In this document: piece after piece, positions 18,285 through 27,293 of the stretch
How positions within the stretch are numbered: position 1 is the stretch's first letter
Layout of the letters: each line of letters starts with the position of its first letter
Assembly (NCBI RefSeq): GCF_900101495.1
Contig: NZ_FMUS01000021.1
Span: forward strand, 1-64,000
DNA: 64,000 nucleotides
Source of the DNA: Alkaliphilus peptidifermentans DSM 18978
GTDB lineage: Bacteria; Bacillota; Clostridia; Peptostreptococcales; Natronincolaceae
Direction of reading: 5' to 3'
The notes under the pieces: generated by a model
Told to the model about the DNA's origin: nothing
Databases searched by the model: none
What the model saw: the letters and a program-made list of their open reading frames with translations, nothing else
Translations under genes and position numbers: made by a program

Positions 18285-19475
18285 TTACTTTGCTGAATAT
18301 TTTTGTTGGAAAACGTATTTGCCATCTATTATCTTAATAATTGCTGCTTCTTTTCCTTCGGGATTATGGGTTTCCTTACTAATATTTATTTGTCCAGTTA
18401 TTCCTTGGACCTTTGCAGTTTCTAATGCGTCCCTAATTGCTACTGAATCAGAGCTTCCAGCATTCAAGATTGCCTTTTCTAGCAATTTTATTGCATCATA
18501 GGCTAAATATCCGTTTAATTCAACTGGCAAGTTGTATTTTGCTGTATAAGTAGCTTTAAAATCTTGAACCTCAGGATCATCGAAGTCCAAATGATTAACA
18601 AAGTAGCTTCCTTCTACTGCATCAGCTGCCATTTCTAATAATATATCTGATGGCCATCCGTCTCCACCCATTAATACAGCGTCTATTCCTAACTCCCTAG
18701 CCTGATTTGCACTTAATGCAACTTCCTTAAAGAAGTATGGCATAAATACTACCTCAGGATTTGCTTCTTTTATTTTGCTGAGTTGAGGTCTAAAGTCTAC
18801 ATCGCCAAACTTAAAACCTTCTTTGGCTACAATCTCTCCACCCTTTTCTATAAAATACTTCTCAAAAAACTCTGTTAGTCCCTGAGAATAATCGTCAGCT
18901 ACATCATATAAAACAGCTGCTTTTTCGAATCCTAAAACATCATAAGCATAACCAGCAGCTACAGCTCCTTGATATGGATCTATAAAACAAACTCTAAAGT
19001 TAAATGGCTTAGTATTACCCTTTTCATCTATAGTAACCTTAGGGTTTGTTGCTACAGTTGCGATATTTGAAACCTTCATTTCTTCTAAAACTGATGAAAT
19101 AGCTATGGCCTGCCCACTGGCATTGGGTCCTACAATTGCAACAACCTTATCTTGGGAGGTTAATCTTCTAACAGCATTTACAGCCTCCATAGCATCTCCA
19201 CGGGTGTCGTAGCCAATTACTTCTACTTGTTTACCAAGCCAACCACCCTTCTCATTAACTTCTTCTATTAACATCTTTACGGTATTTAACTCACAGGTTC
19301 CCCACACCGCCTGATCTCCAGTTAATGACCCTATCCAACCGATTTTTATTGTGTCAGAACCCTCAGCTTCATTTTCTTCCGAGGAAGTATCTGTACTATT
19401 CGTTGTGCAGCCTGTTAAAATTAGTCCTAGCACCAATAATGCAATTAAGGCTAGAACAAAAATGTTCTTTCTCAT
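18285..19475 (-). CDS. livK: Liv-type substrate-binding lipoprotein
   Basis: 396 residues. A lipoprotein signal peptide ends in LILTGC with the lipid-modified cysteine at C23, followed by a Ser/Thr/Glu-rich linker. The mature part is a periplasmic-binding-protein type I fold: IKIGWIGSLTGDQAVWG, then VAIVGPNASGQAIAI, and LMGGDGWPS. It delivers substrate to LivHMGF. The start lies behind GGGGGAG. The ligand cannot be read from sequence; a short-chain amide or amino acid is likely. Confidence 0.92.
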   Translation of the reverse strand: MRKNIFVLALIALLVLGLILTGCTTNSTDTSSEENEAEGSDTIKIGWIGSLTGDQAVWGTCELNTVKMLIEEVNEKGGWLGKQVEVIGYDTRGDAMEAVNAVRRLTSQDKVVAIVGPNASGQAIAISSVLEEMKVSNIATVATNPKVTIDEKGNTKPFNFRVCFIDPYQGAVAAGYAYDVLGFEKAAVLYDVADDYSQGLTEFFEKYFIEKGGEIVAKEGFKFGDVDFRPQLSKIKEANPEVVFMPYFFKEVALSANQARELGIDAVLMGGDGWPSDILLEMAADAVEGSYFVNHLDFDDPEVQDFKATYTAKYNLPVELNGYLAYDAIKLLEKAILNAGSSDSVAIRDALETAKVQGITGQINISKETHNPEGKEAAIIKIIDGKYVFQQKYSAK

Positions 19476-19646
19476 TATTAATCTCCCCCTACATTAATTA
19501 ATTTTTAATCGATTAAGGCTATAAATAAATACACCTTAAAGATTTAATTATAATTATGCCTGTCTATATAATTTAATACTTAATTTATGGGCTTCGTTAA
19601 AATAAATTTTCCAAAAAATTTATACATATAAAAAGAGCATTTACGA

Positions 19647-19688
19647 TAAAAAGCCACCCCAGTAGCTTCAACTAAAGGGGGTGGCTTT
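19647..19688 (-). terminator. terminator of the metY-metA operon
   Basis: On the minus strand, GCCACCCCC pairs with GGGGTGGC around a loop and is followed by five T. It lies about 17 bp after the metA stop. Confidence 0.85.
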
Positions 19689-19704
19689 AAAGATATAAGT
19701 GGTT

Positions 19705-20622
19705 TTATTCAATTTGATCTATATCATAGGGGGTTTCTTGATAAACATAGTAGTTCAACCAATTTGAAAACAAGAGATTTGAATGTCCTCTCCACCTTAC
19801 TATGGGCTCTTGTGTGGGATCATCTTTAGGAAAATAGTTATATGGTATACCAATAGGTGCTCCCTTAATAATATCCCTATCATACTCAGCTTTTATAGTT
19901 AAAGGATCATATTCAGAGTGACCTGTAACGAATATTTGTCGTCCGTTTTTTGATATAACCAAATATACACCGGATTCTTCAGATTCAGATAGTAATAAAA
20001 GATTATCTACCTCTTCGATATCTCTTTTTCTAATTTCTGTGTGTCGAGAATGGGGAACGAAGAATTCGTCGTCAAATCCCCTCAGCAGCTTTACATTTCT
20101 TTCGGATAATTTGTGCTTAAAAACTCCAAATATTTTTGATTCCAAAGGATATTTGGCTATTCCATGGTGGTAATATAACCCTGCTTGAGCACCCCAACAT
20201 ATATGCAGCGTTGAAAATACATTGTTTTTACTCCACTCCATTATTTCAGTTAGCTCTTTCCAATATGTTACATCTTCAAATTCCAATTGTTCTATTGGAG
20301 CCCCAGTAATAATTAGACCATCAAACTTTTTATTTTTTATCTCCTTAAAGGTGGTGTAAAATTTTTCTAGATGCTCTTCAGGAGTATTTTTAGACTTATG
20401 AGATTCTGGATGAATTAATACAATATCCACCTGTAAAGGTGAGTTCCCTAATAATCGTAATATCTGGGTCTCTGTAGCAATTTTTGTTGGCATCAAATTT
20501 AAAATAGCAATCCTCAAAGACCTTATATCCTGGTGAAATGCATGACTTTCATCCATAACAAATATATTCTCCTTTGTTAGCATTTCTTTAGCTGGAAGAC
20601 CATCTGGAATTTTAATAGGCAT
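19705..20622 (-). CDS. metA: homoserine O-acetyltransferase (MetA family)
   Basis: 305 residues, the standard length. Activates homoserine for methionine synthesis. Catalytic C142 (HICWGAQAG), H235 and E237 (GHSEYD) align with the family's numbering. Residue 111 is glutamate (GAPIEQLEF); work on MetA homologues ties Glu111 to acetyl-CoA and Gly111 to succinyl-CoA use, so I call an acetyltransferase. This fits the neighbouring metY, which uses O-acetylhomoserine. It starts about 20 bp after metY behind TAGGAGG and falls under the same riboswitch control. Confidence 0.94.
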   Translation of the reverse strand: MPIKIPDGLPAKEMLTKENIFVMDESHAFHQDIRSLRIAILNLMPTKIATETQILRLLGNSPLQVDIVLIHPESHKSKNTPEEHLEKFYTTFKEIKNKKFDGLIITGAPIEQLEFEDVTYWKELTEIMEWSKNNVFSTLHICWGAQAGLYYHHGIAKYPLESKIFGVFKHKLSERNVKLLRGFDDEFFVPHSRHTEIRKRDIEEVDNLLLLSESEESGVYLVISKNGRQIFVTGHSEYDPLTIKAEYDRDIIKGAPIGIPYNYFPKDDPTQEPIVRWRGHSNLLFSNWLNYYVYQETPYDIDQIE

Positions 20623-20641
20623 TAGATTTCCTCCTATCTAA

Positions 20642-21928
20642 TTATTCTATTGCTTTATTTAGTGCTTGGTCTAAGTCTCCGATTAAATCTTCTACATCCT
20701 CTAATCCTATTGAGAGCCTTACCATATCTGGGGTAACTCCAGCTGAAAGCTGTTGTTCCTCAGAAAGCTGTGCATGGGTTGTGCTGGCTGGATGTATAAC
20801 TAAGGATTTTGCATCCGCTACATTGGCAAGTAACGAGAAAATTTCTAAACTGTCAATGAACTTCTTACCTTCCTCAACTCCCCCCTTTATTCCAAAGGTA
20901 AATATTGATCCCGCTCCCTTGGGCAGGTATTTTTTTGCTAAAGCATTGTATTTACTATCCTCTAAACTAGGATAGTTTACCCATGAAACTGCTTTATGTG
21001 TGTTTAGGAAATTTATAATTTTTTGTGTATTGGAAACATGCTTTTCTACTCTTAGGGACAATGTCTCTAGTCCTTGTATTAGTTGAAATGAATTAAAGGG
21101 ACTTATGCAGGCTCCTGTATCTCGCAAAAGCTGTACTCTAGCCTTGATAATGTAGGCAGCTGCACCAAAGGCTTCAGTATATTTTATACCATTATAGCTT
21201 GGATCTGGCTCTGTAAGCCAGGGGAATCTACCGCTATTTTCCCAATCAAACTTTCCTGCGTCAATAATTACTCCACCTATTGTTGTACCATGGCCTCCGA
21301 TGAATTTTGTTGCTGAGTGAACAATAATATCAGCTCCGAATTCTATAGGTTTAATAAGGTATGGAGTACCAAAGGTATTATCTACAATAAGAGGCACCCC
21401 GTTGGAATGAGCAATTTCAGCAACAGCTTCTATATCGATCAAATTAATACCAGGGTTGCCAATTGTCTCAATAAAAATTGCCTTTGTTTTATCATTGATG
21501 GCTCCTCTAAAGTTTTCAGCATCGTCAGGATTTACAAAGTTGGTTTTAATACCTAATCTAGGAAGTGTTGTTGAAAAAAGATTATAAGTACCTCCATATA
21601 AGGTGCTTGCAGCCACAATTTCATCTCCTGCTCCTGCAATATTTAAAATAGCATAGGTTATGGCTGCTGAGCCTGATGCTGTTGCTAATGCTCCTACTCC
21701 ACCTTCAAGCAAAGCGATTCTTTGCTCAAATACATCGGTGGTGGGATTCATAATTCTGGTATATATATTACCAAATTCCTTTAATCCAAATAGATTGGCA
21801 GCATGGTCGGTATCCTTAAATGAATAGGAAGTGGTTTGATAAATTGGTACCGCCCTGGACCCTGTTGTTGGATCAGGCGTTTGCCCTCCGTGTAGTTGTA
21901 ATGTATCAAAGCTTTGCTTTTTACTCAT
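20642..21928 (-). CDS. metY: O-acetylhomoserine aminocarboxypropyltransferase (sulfhydrylase)
   Basis: 428 residues, typical of the long MetY subgroup of the Cys/Met PLP family. It makes homocysteine from O-acetylhomoserine and sulfide (or methionine with methanethiol). The Schiff-base lysine is in [12 protein letters not shown]; the start [19 protein letters not shown] and the late [18 protein letters not shown] are signatures. Start behind GGAGAG. First coding gene after the two SAM-I riboswitches, so it is repressed when SAM is plentiful. Confidence 0.94.
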   Translation of the reverse strand: MSKKQSFDTLQLHGGQTPDPTTGSRAVPIYQTTSYSFKDTDHAANLFGLKEFGNIYTRIMNPTTDVFEQRIALLEGGVGALATASGSAAITYAILNIAGAGDEIVAASTLYGGTYNLFSTTLPRLGIKTNFVNPDDAENFRGAINDKTKAIFIETIGNPGINLIDIEAVAEIAHSNGVPLIVDNTFGTPYLIKPIEFGADIIVHSATKFIGGHGTTIGGVIIDAGKFDWENSGRFPWLTEPDPSYNGIKYTEAFGAAAYIIKARVQLLRDTGACISPFNSFQLIQGLETLSLRVEKHVSNTQKIINFLNTHKAVSWVNYPSLEDSKYNALAKKYLPKGAGSIFTFGIKGGVEEGKKFIDSLEIFSLLANVADAKSLVIHPASTTHAQLSEEQQLSAGVTPDMVRLSIGLEDVEDLIGDLDQALNKAIE

Positions 21929-21983
21929 TATTATCTCTCCTTTATTTTTAAAATTATTTGATGTTTAAGGAGAATTCTAAAAT

Positions 21984-22133
21984 AAAAAATCCTCCTTCGA
22001 CATGAAAGAGGACTATATTCATAAAATCCCCTCACATCTCCCAGTATTCTAACTGTCGGAATTAGCACCGTTACTAAAATTAGCCGGTTGCCGGGTTTCA
22101 TAGGGCCGCTCCCTCCACCACTCTGGATATGAG
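21984..22133 (-). promoter_or_regulatory. SAM-I riboswitch (promoter-distal copy) with terminator
   Basis: On the minus strand the aptamer spans about 22133 down to 22031, with CCAGAGTGGTGGAGGGA, GGCCCTATGAAACCCGG and CAACCGGC, and a P1 stem of CTCATATCC with the GATGTGAG side. The expression platform is a terminator stem at 21990-22012 (TCCTCTTTC / GAAGGAGGA) plus six T, ending about 60 bp before metY. SAM binding is expected to favour termination. Confidence 0.93.
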
Positions 22134-22203
22134 TTTCATAGTTATTTAGTTTAAGGTCAAGCAACGTCTTTAACTCCATTAATCACATCCTTTCCATAGA
22201 AAA

Positions 22204-22361
22204 TATAAAAGCCTCTTTCACAGGGAAAGAGGCAAAATAAACTAATTCTGCTCTCTCATCTGTCGATACAATGTATCGCAGGAATTGGCACCGATGCTAT
22301 AGCTTATAGCCGGTTGCCGGGTTTCATAGGGCCAGACCCTCCACCTCTCTGGATAAGAGAT
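22204..22361 (-). promoter_or_regulatory. SAM-I riboswitch (promoter-proximal copy) with terminator
   Basis: A second full S-box aptamer at about 22361-22252 on the minus strand: CCAGAGAGGTGGAGGG, GGCCCTATGAAACCCGG, CAACCGGC and a closing P1. It is followed by a strong terminator (GCCTCTTTC / GAAAGAGGC, then TTTT) at 22204-22233. Transcription must pass this and the second switch to reach metY. The core sequences of the two aptamers are nearly identical, but the variable stems and terminators differ. Confidence 0.93.
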
Positions 22362-22513
22362 AATTTTCATTATCTTTATAATATTCAACTATTAAAAATA
22401 AGTATAATAGGCATTAAATACATTGTCAATATATTTTTTGATATATTGACAATTTTTTTATACAAAACCAATCGGAGTACTATGAATTGTTATATTTACT
22501 AATTTTTCTATAA

Positions 22514-23896
22514 TCAAACTCCTGTTGTCGCCTTAATACTAGGCTGTCTCTTAACCTTTATTATATTAGAAAGAAGTATTGTAACTATTGGTGAAATATA
22601 ACAAAGTATAGCATAGGGCCCATATGAAACTGCAGATATTCCTGATATGGAAACTATAATAAGGGCATTTACATTCCATGGCATAAGGGGTGCAATCACG
22701 GTACCGGTATCAGATATTGTCCTTGCCAGTACCGAGCTATCTACACGTAATGCTTCATATTTATCTCTTAATAAACGTCCAGGTAAAACAATACCAACCG
22801 TTTGATCACAGGTCACTATAGTCAATATACTACTGATAAAACCAGTTTTTAGTATTAGCCCCCCTTCCGAATGAATTGAAGAGATAATTTTGTTAATCAT
22901 TGGTTTAATAATACCCGACTTCTCTAATATGCTACTTAATGATATTGCACCAGCAACAATTAATACAACCTCCACCATCGAAATAACACCACCACTAACT
23001 AAAATACTATTAAGCATGGTTGAAGAAGTGTTTCCTTTGTAGCCCCAAATAATATAGTGAAAAACTGATGAAACCGATATTTTCTGTAAAACTGCACTGG
23101 CAATTATACCTCCCAATAATCCAATGGAAATTGTATAAATAGTCTTTATTCCCATAATAGATAAAAATATTATGAGTATAGGTAACAATAAAAGCCATGG
23201 AGAAATATTAAATCCCTCAATAATAGCTGATTGATATTCCATCAAGCTTCCTAAATCCGTCTTTATTGAATAATTTATTCCAATATAATAGTACCCTAAT
23301 GCAGTAATCACATAAACTGGAGCTAGAGTCACCAGCATAGTTCTTAAAGCTTCCTTGTACTTAGTTTTTGTTGTAGTGAGGGTAAGGTTCAGTAACCCAG
23401 AAATAGGTGAGATTTTATCAGCAATGAAGGCCCCAGATACAATGGCACCTAATAATATATGGGGGGGTATACTAAACCCCTTTCCTATTCCTAGTAAAGC
23501 TATTCCAATAGTACTGATGGTTCCTATAGCAGTTCCCATAAAGATTGCTGAAATAGATGTAATGAGAAAGGATGCCAGTAAAAAGTTCATACCCTTCATA
23601 TACTCAAGTCCATAAAATATCATGGCCGGCACAACCCCTGAAGACATCCAAACTGAGACAGTAGCACCTATTAATAATATTAGCAGATATAGAATTCTAC
23701 ATTCAATTAATCCAGTATATACCATACCCCATAGTTGACTATATGAGAAGCCTTTTATGTGTAGAATAAATACCATTAGTAAAATGCTTCCTAAAAAGCC
23801 ATATAGTAAAGAGATACCTAGATATATACAGCCAGCTATAAGGCCTAATACTATTGTTAAAATAATATATGTGTCCTTTTTTGAAACCTTACCCAT
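22514..23896 (-). CDS. nhaC: NhaC-family Na+/H+ (or malate/lactate) antiporter
   Basis: 460 residues with about 11-12 membrane helices. NhaC-type features include GTAIGTISTIGIALLGIG, SGAFIADKISPISGLLNLT in the middle, and TCDQTVGIVLPGRLLRDKYEAL and DTGTVIAPLMPWN towards the C-terminus. The start is behind GGAGGATGAG. Members exchange Na+ for H+, or malate for lactate in MleN; the sequence does not separate these. It stands alone, divergent from the sigma-factor operon. Confidence 0.85.
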   Translation of the reverse strand: MGKVSKKDTYIILTIVLGLIAGCIYLGISLLYGFLGSILLMVFILHIKGFSYSQLWGMVYTGLIECRILYLLILLIGATVSVWMSSGVVPAMIFYGLEYMKGMNFLLASFLITSISAIFMGTAIGTISTIGIALLGIGKGFSIPPHILLGAIVSGAFIADKISPISGLLNLTLTTTKTKYKEALRTMLVTLAPVYVITALGYYYIGINYSIKTDLGSLMEYQSAIIEGFNISPWLLLLPILIIFLSIMGIKTIYTISIGLLGGIIASAVLQKISVSSVFHYIIWGYKGNTSSTMLNSILVSGGVISMVEVVLIVAGAISLSSILEKSGIIKPMINKIISSIHSEGGLILKTGFISSILTIVTCDQTVGIVLPGRLLRDKYEALRVDSSVLARTISDTGTVIAPLMPWNVNALIIVSISGISAVSYGPYAILCYISPIVTILLSNIIKVKRQPSIKATTGV

Positions 23897-24052
23897 AAGC
23901 TCATCCTCCGATTTGTAACATACTTCCCATTGTTCAATACGAAAATTCCATATAAGTATTATACGGTATTTTATAGTTTAGTTAAATATAAATGTTCTGA
24001 AGTTATTTATTTGGTAAAATCTGTACTTGTTTTAATAAGTATTTTTATTTTT

Positions 24053-24080
24053 TGTAACTTATAGAGAATATGGTAGTCTA
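24053..24080 (+). promoter_or_regulatory. possible ECF-type promoter of the sigma operon
   Basis: TGTAACTT at 24053-24060 and GTCTA at 24076-24080 lie about 16 bp apart, resembling the AAC-containing -35 and CGTC/GTCTA-like -10 of extracytoplasmic-function sigma factors. Its place 50 bp before the sigma gene suggests autoregulation. Weak on sequence alone. Confidence 0.35.
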
Positions 24081-24129
24081 TAATAAGGAAATACATTTGC
24101 TGGCCAGCAATTAGAAAGGACAGATTCAG

Positions 24130-24639
24130 TTGAATAAGGACTTTACAATTCTATACCAAAAATATAAGGAACCAATATTTTCATACATATACTATCTTTC
24201 AGGTAACCGTACTATTAGCGAAGAAATTTGTCAGGAGGTTTTCTTGAAGGTATATCTACATATTGATAATTTTCAAGGTCGTTCCAGCTTTAAAACCTGG
24301 CTATATAGAATTGCAAAAAATACCTATCTTAACTTTATAAAGAAGAGAGAAAATGTAGTCTTCTCAAAGGACGTTGGCCAGCTTGACGAAAAACTCATTG
24401 ATAGCAGTTACACTCCCGAAGACCATCTTTTAAATGTTGAAATCAATGAAATGATTCAATCAGCCTTAAAAGAGATGGGTGAAAAATATAGAACCTTTAT
24501 TATACTTAGAGATATACAGCAGCTTACCTATCAAGAAATAAGCGAAATTACTGAAACAAATCTTAACTCTGTAAAGGTAACCATTTATAGAGCACGAGAG
24601 GAATTTCGAAAAATATATATTAGATTGGAGGAAAAGTAA
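24130..24639 (+). CDS. ECF RNA polymerase sigma factor
   Basis: 169 residues. Sigma-70 region 2 (about 5-75, with the core-binding and -10 elements EEICQEVFLKVYLHI and SSFKTWLYRIAKNTYLNFIK) and region 4 (about 110-165, YQEISEITETNLNSVKVTIYRAR). There is no regions 1 or 3, as expected for group IV. The start is a TTG behind AGAAAGGA. It is one base apart from the anti-sigma gene, so both are co-expressed. Its stimulus is probably envelope-related. Confidence 0.93.
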   Translation: MNKDFTILYQKYKEPIFSYIYYLSGNRTISEEICQEVFLKVYLHIDNFQGRSSFKTWLYRIAKNTYLNFIKKRENVVFSKDVGQLDEKLIDSSYTPEDHLLNVEINEMIQSALKEMGEKYRTFIILRDIQQLTYQEISEITETNLNSVKVTIYRAREEFRKIYIRLEEK

Positions 24640-24640
24640 T

Positions 24641-25618
24641 ATGAGTTGTCAATATAATAGAAAGCTTCAAAAATATTTAGATGAAGGACTTTCCTCTAAA
24701 GAAATGCTTGAGGTGGAAGCTCATATTGAGGAATGTCATGATTGTCAAACAAAGCTAGATAGTTTAATCGAGGAGCCTGTAGTAATTGTAAAGGAATCAT
24801 TGAATATTGATGATGAGGTACTTATAGATAGAATTAAAGCCCATCGAAAGGGAGTACGTCGCATTACACTTTATGGTGTTTTGGGTTTTATCTTGGGGCT
24901 ATTTTCCAGGTACTATACCACTGATCCATTTATTGTGACTAAGGCTCTTATGGCTTTACCCTACAAATTAGCTGAATTTGCATTAAGTCCTTTCTTTTCT
25001 AAAAATGCTATCTCTCCTTGGGATCAATGGCATTACAGAGTAACAATGGGTTTTGGATATTTTCCATACCATCCAATTTTAGGTGCAGTTGTGGAATTTA
25101 TTACACCTGCTATTATTGTAACTTTTATTGCTATTATGATAGGACATTTGGTTAGCGATAAACGTGTTTTTAGGCGAAAAAATATAGTTAAATTCATTCT
25201 TGCTGGTATTATTGTCTTTAGCCTTTGGATTGGAGTAGTCCATATAATTTATAGCCGTACTATTACTCAAATAGAAGAATTAAATGGAATAAAATCTGTA
25301 ATTATTTATGAACGGGATGAAAGAAGTACCAGCTGGCTTATTAAAATTGATCAGTATAATTTGGGGATAGAAAATCACGCAGAATTTTTAAGTGATATTT
25401 CTAATGCTGAAATAATAAACAGTACCTATTATGGTGAAATAGGAAGCACAGGCTACGAGCTTGCCTTTGAATTCAATGGAGGTGGTCGGATGATTGGTCA
25501 GTTAGACGAAAGTGGAGCATTTATTATGCAAAATAGAAGACTTTATCAGTTATCAGAGGATACAATGAACCTATTAAAGCAAATTGTAGGGAGGGACATC
25601 AATGAAGAGAAAAATTGA
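24641..25618 (+). CDS. zinc-finger anti-sigma factor, membrane-bound
   Basis: 325 residues. The cytosolic N-terminus carries the anti-sigma zinc motif H28-x3-C32-x2-C35. Membrane helices follow at about 70-90, 145-170 and 185-205, then an extracytoplasmic domain of about 110 residues without a family I recognise. By family, it sequesters the upstream sigma factor until an envelope signal releases it. The 3' end overlaps the next gene by 17 bp. Confidence 0.85.
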   Translation: MSCQYNRKLQKYLDEGLSSKEMLEVEAHIEECHDCQTKLDSLIEEPVVIVKESLNIDDEVLIDRIKAHRKGVRRITLYGVLGFILGLFSRYYTTDPFIVTKALMALPYKLAEFALSPFFSKNAISPWDQWHYRVTMGFGYFPYHPILGAVVEFITPAIIVTFIAIMIGHLVSDKRVFRRKNIVKFILAGIIVFSLWIGVVHIIYSRTITQIEELNGIKSVIIYERDERSTSWLIKIDQYNLGIENHAEFLSDISNAEIINSTYYGEIGSTGYELAFEFNGGGRMIGQLDESGAFIMQNRRLYQLSEDTMNLLKQIVGRDINEEKN

Positions 25619-26648
25619 TAAATTAATAGTACTGGCAGCATTAAGCTTATTGGGCTACTATTTAGGGTTGTCTATTTTTAGAGCCCCTGTTCATCGCTTA
25701 CTATTAAATGTGCTTCCTCCAATGAATACTCGTCATTTACCTATGTATTATTCAGGTATATTTAGTATCGTTATAGTTGCTTCTTTAGGTTACCTACTAT
25801 ATACAGGCTTACTTGAAAGGCATTCCTTTAAGGATTGTAAAACCCAGTATATTGGTGGTGTTATTTCATTATTATTTCTACCAATTATTGTATTGGGTAT
25901 CTTTAGAATTCATGCCATTGGCATAGTAAAATCAGCAGAGGCAACACCTCCAACCGGTATTATCATTGCCATTCATGAGGCTGATGCTAGCTTCAGGATT
26001 ACAGAAACTTCAGGTATTATCTATGGTAAATCGATTGAGCTTTTAGAAGATACCGAAATACTAATTGATATTGGTAATGCAATACAGGAACTTAAAATTG
26101 ATGAAGTGGTAAATAGGAATAAATCAGGAGATGCTACAATGTGGTTAACGTATGCTTCTCAAAAAAATAAGTGGTACTCAAAAATAATAAACTATGATGA
26201 AGGTAAGTTTTTAGAGTCTACTCAAAACGCAAATACGGTTAGATACGAAGGTAATTTATTGGCCGAAATAATAGATGATCAAATCCTTGAAGTTGGCGAA
26301 TTAGATAATTTTCACCAGGGTAGGCTCATCCATATGGATTGGGTTGAAGGAGGAGGAAAGGATGAATATAACTTATCTGATGAGGATTATCAGCTCCTTA
26401 TTTCATTAATGATGGATAACAAATTAATTACACCAGAAGCTAGTATAGTTGCCTTATTTAACCATTTACTGACAAATGGAATAACTCCTCAGGATAACCA
26501 CATTTATGTTATTCAGCTTTTAAGCGACCAAAGTGATGGAAGACGATTACAGAACTTTATTATATATGATGATAAGTTAAAGGTGCTGCGTTTTGAGGGA
26601 GAGTTTTATAGCTCTGATTTAGAAAAAATAATCGAAAAGTACAATTAA
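25602..26648 (+). CDS. membrane-anchored protein of the sigma operon, unknown function
   Basis: 348 residues. Helices at about 7-24, 48-68 and 84-104, followed by an extracytoplasmic region of about 240 residues rich in acidic residues and beta-strand-like segments. It shares its general plan (helices then a soluble sensor-like domain) with the anti-sigma factor but lacks the zinc motif. It starts within the end of the anti-sigma gene behind GGGAGGGAC, so it is translationally coupled. I do not recognise the soluble domain; a co-sensor or regulator of the anti-sigma factor is an inference from context. Confidence 0.7.
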   Translation: MKRKIDKLIVLAALSLLGYYLGLSIFRAPVHRLLLNVLPPMNTRHLPMYYSGIFSIVIVASLGYLLYTGLLERHSFKDCKTQYIGGVISLLFLPIIVLGIFRIHAIGIVKSAEATPPTGIIIAIHEADASFRITETSGIIYGKSIELLEDTEILIDIGNAIQELKIDEVVNRNKSGDATMWLTYASQKNKWYSKIINYDEGKFLESTQNANTVRYEGNLLAEIIDDQILEVGELDNFHQGRLIHMDWVEGGGKDEYNLSDEDYQLLISLMMDNKLITPEASIVALFNHLLTNGITPQDNHIYVIQLLSDQSDGRRLQNFIIYDDKLKVLRFEGEFYSSDLEKIIEKYN

Positions 26649-26658
26649 CAAAAAACAT

Positions 26659-26689
26659 AAAAAATGATCCACCAGTTGGATCATTTTTT
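26659..26689 (+). terminator. terminator of the sigma operon
   Basis: AAAAAATGATCC and GGATCATTTTTT form a perfect stem with a seven-base loop and a T-run, 11 bp after the stop codon. Confidence 0.9.
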
Positions 26690-26693
26690 ATTT

Positions 26694-26857
26694 AATAGGA
26701 AAGTTCTACTTTCCTATTAAATTCGGGGTTGTTAAGGGGGCGATCCCCCTTATGATCAATGAGGAGGATACAGCGAAGCGTCCTAAGGAACTCAGGGGTT
26801 CCTTTGGAAAACAAAAGCATTTTATCCATAGGTTTTAACGCATGAAATGCTTTTGTT
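26694..26857. repeat. array of consecutive hairpins between convergent genes
   Basis: At least four independent perfect inverted repeats follow one another: 26694-26718 (11-bp arms), 26734-26751 (AAGGGGG / CCCCCTT), 26785-26804 (AAGGAAC / GTTCCTT) and 26810-26857 (13-bp arms AACAAAAGCATTT / AAATGCTTTTGTT around a 22-base loop). A weaker GAGGATACAGCGAAGCGTCC stem lies between the second and third. The local GC content is higher than the surroundings. The last hairpin may serve as the terminator of the YddF-like gene. Confidence 0.6.
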
Positions 26858-26858
26858 C

Positions 26859-27197
26859 TCATTCTAATCTTTCCATAAGCTTTAAGCTGTAGCCAATATC
26901 TTCTATTTCACCTCTATTTAATATTGCGCCTTCAGGAGGCCTATTATTAAGCTTAAATACTATAGCCAATTGCCCTACTTCTTGATAAAATTGAATACGA
27001 TTCATTGGAATATGTATTTTAAATAACTCTGACATTATTTCTGCCGTAGCTTCATGTCCTATAGCTGATATATATCCGTTATCTTTTATATAACTCTTAG
27101 CCTCATTAACCCCTATATCTTTTACAAGATATAACCCGTTAGTAGTGACAACTGCACCATTAAATAATGCAACAGGAAATTTTTTCTCCTCTTTCAT
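26859..27197 (-). CDS. yddF: DUF1874/YddF protein, AcrIII-1/Crn2-type ring nuclease homologue
   Basis: About 112 residues from the ATG of MKEEKKF, which follows a GGGGGA ribosome binding site. The sequence matches the DUF1874 family (B. subtilis ICEBs1 YddF; SIRV1 gp29 = AcrIII-1). In AcrIII-1 the residues H47, R66, R85 and E88 are associated with binding and cleaving cyclic tetra-adenylate; here H48 (SAIGHEAT), R67 (NRIQF), R86 and E89 (NRPPEGA) are at the same spacing. I infer a cA4 phosphodiesterase that would switch off type III CRISPR signalling. No CRISPR or phage genes are in the window, so its target system is unseen. It is a single gene facing the sigma operon. Confidence 0.85.
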   Translation of the reverse strand: MKEEKKFPVALFNGAVVTTNGLYLVKDIGVNEAKSYIKDNGYISAIGHEATAEIMSELFKIHIPMNRIQFYQEVGQLAIVFKLNNRPPEGAILNRGEIEDIGYSLKLMERLE

Positions 27198-27293
27198 TAT
27201 TATTCCCCCATTCAAGCAAGCCATTAATAAATACTATACATTTCCTTAAGTATATCAAAAGCCTATAATACTAAGATAGTGTATTATGTAAAT

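Noticed and set aside
26859-27197. Prophage or integrative element carrying the YddF-like gene
   Set aside because: No integrase, attachment repeats or phage genes on either side; neighbours are ordinary chromosomal genes.
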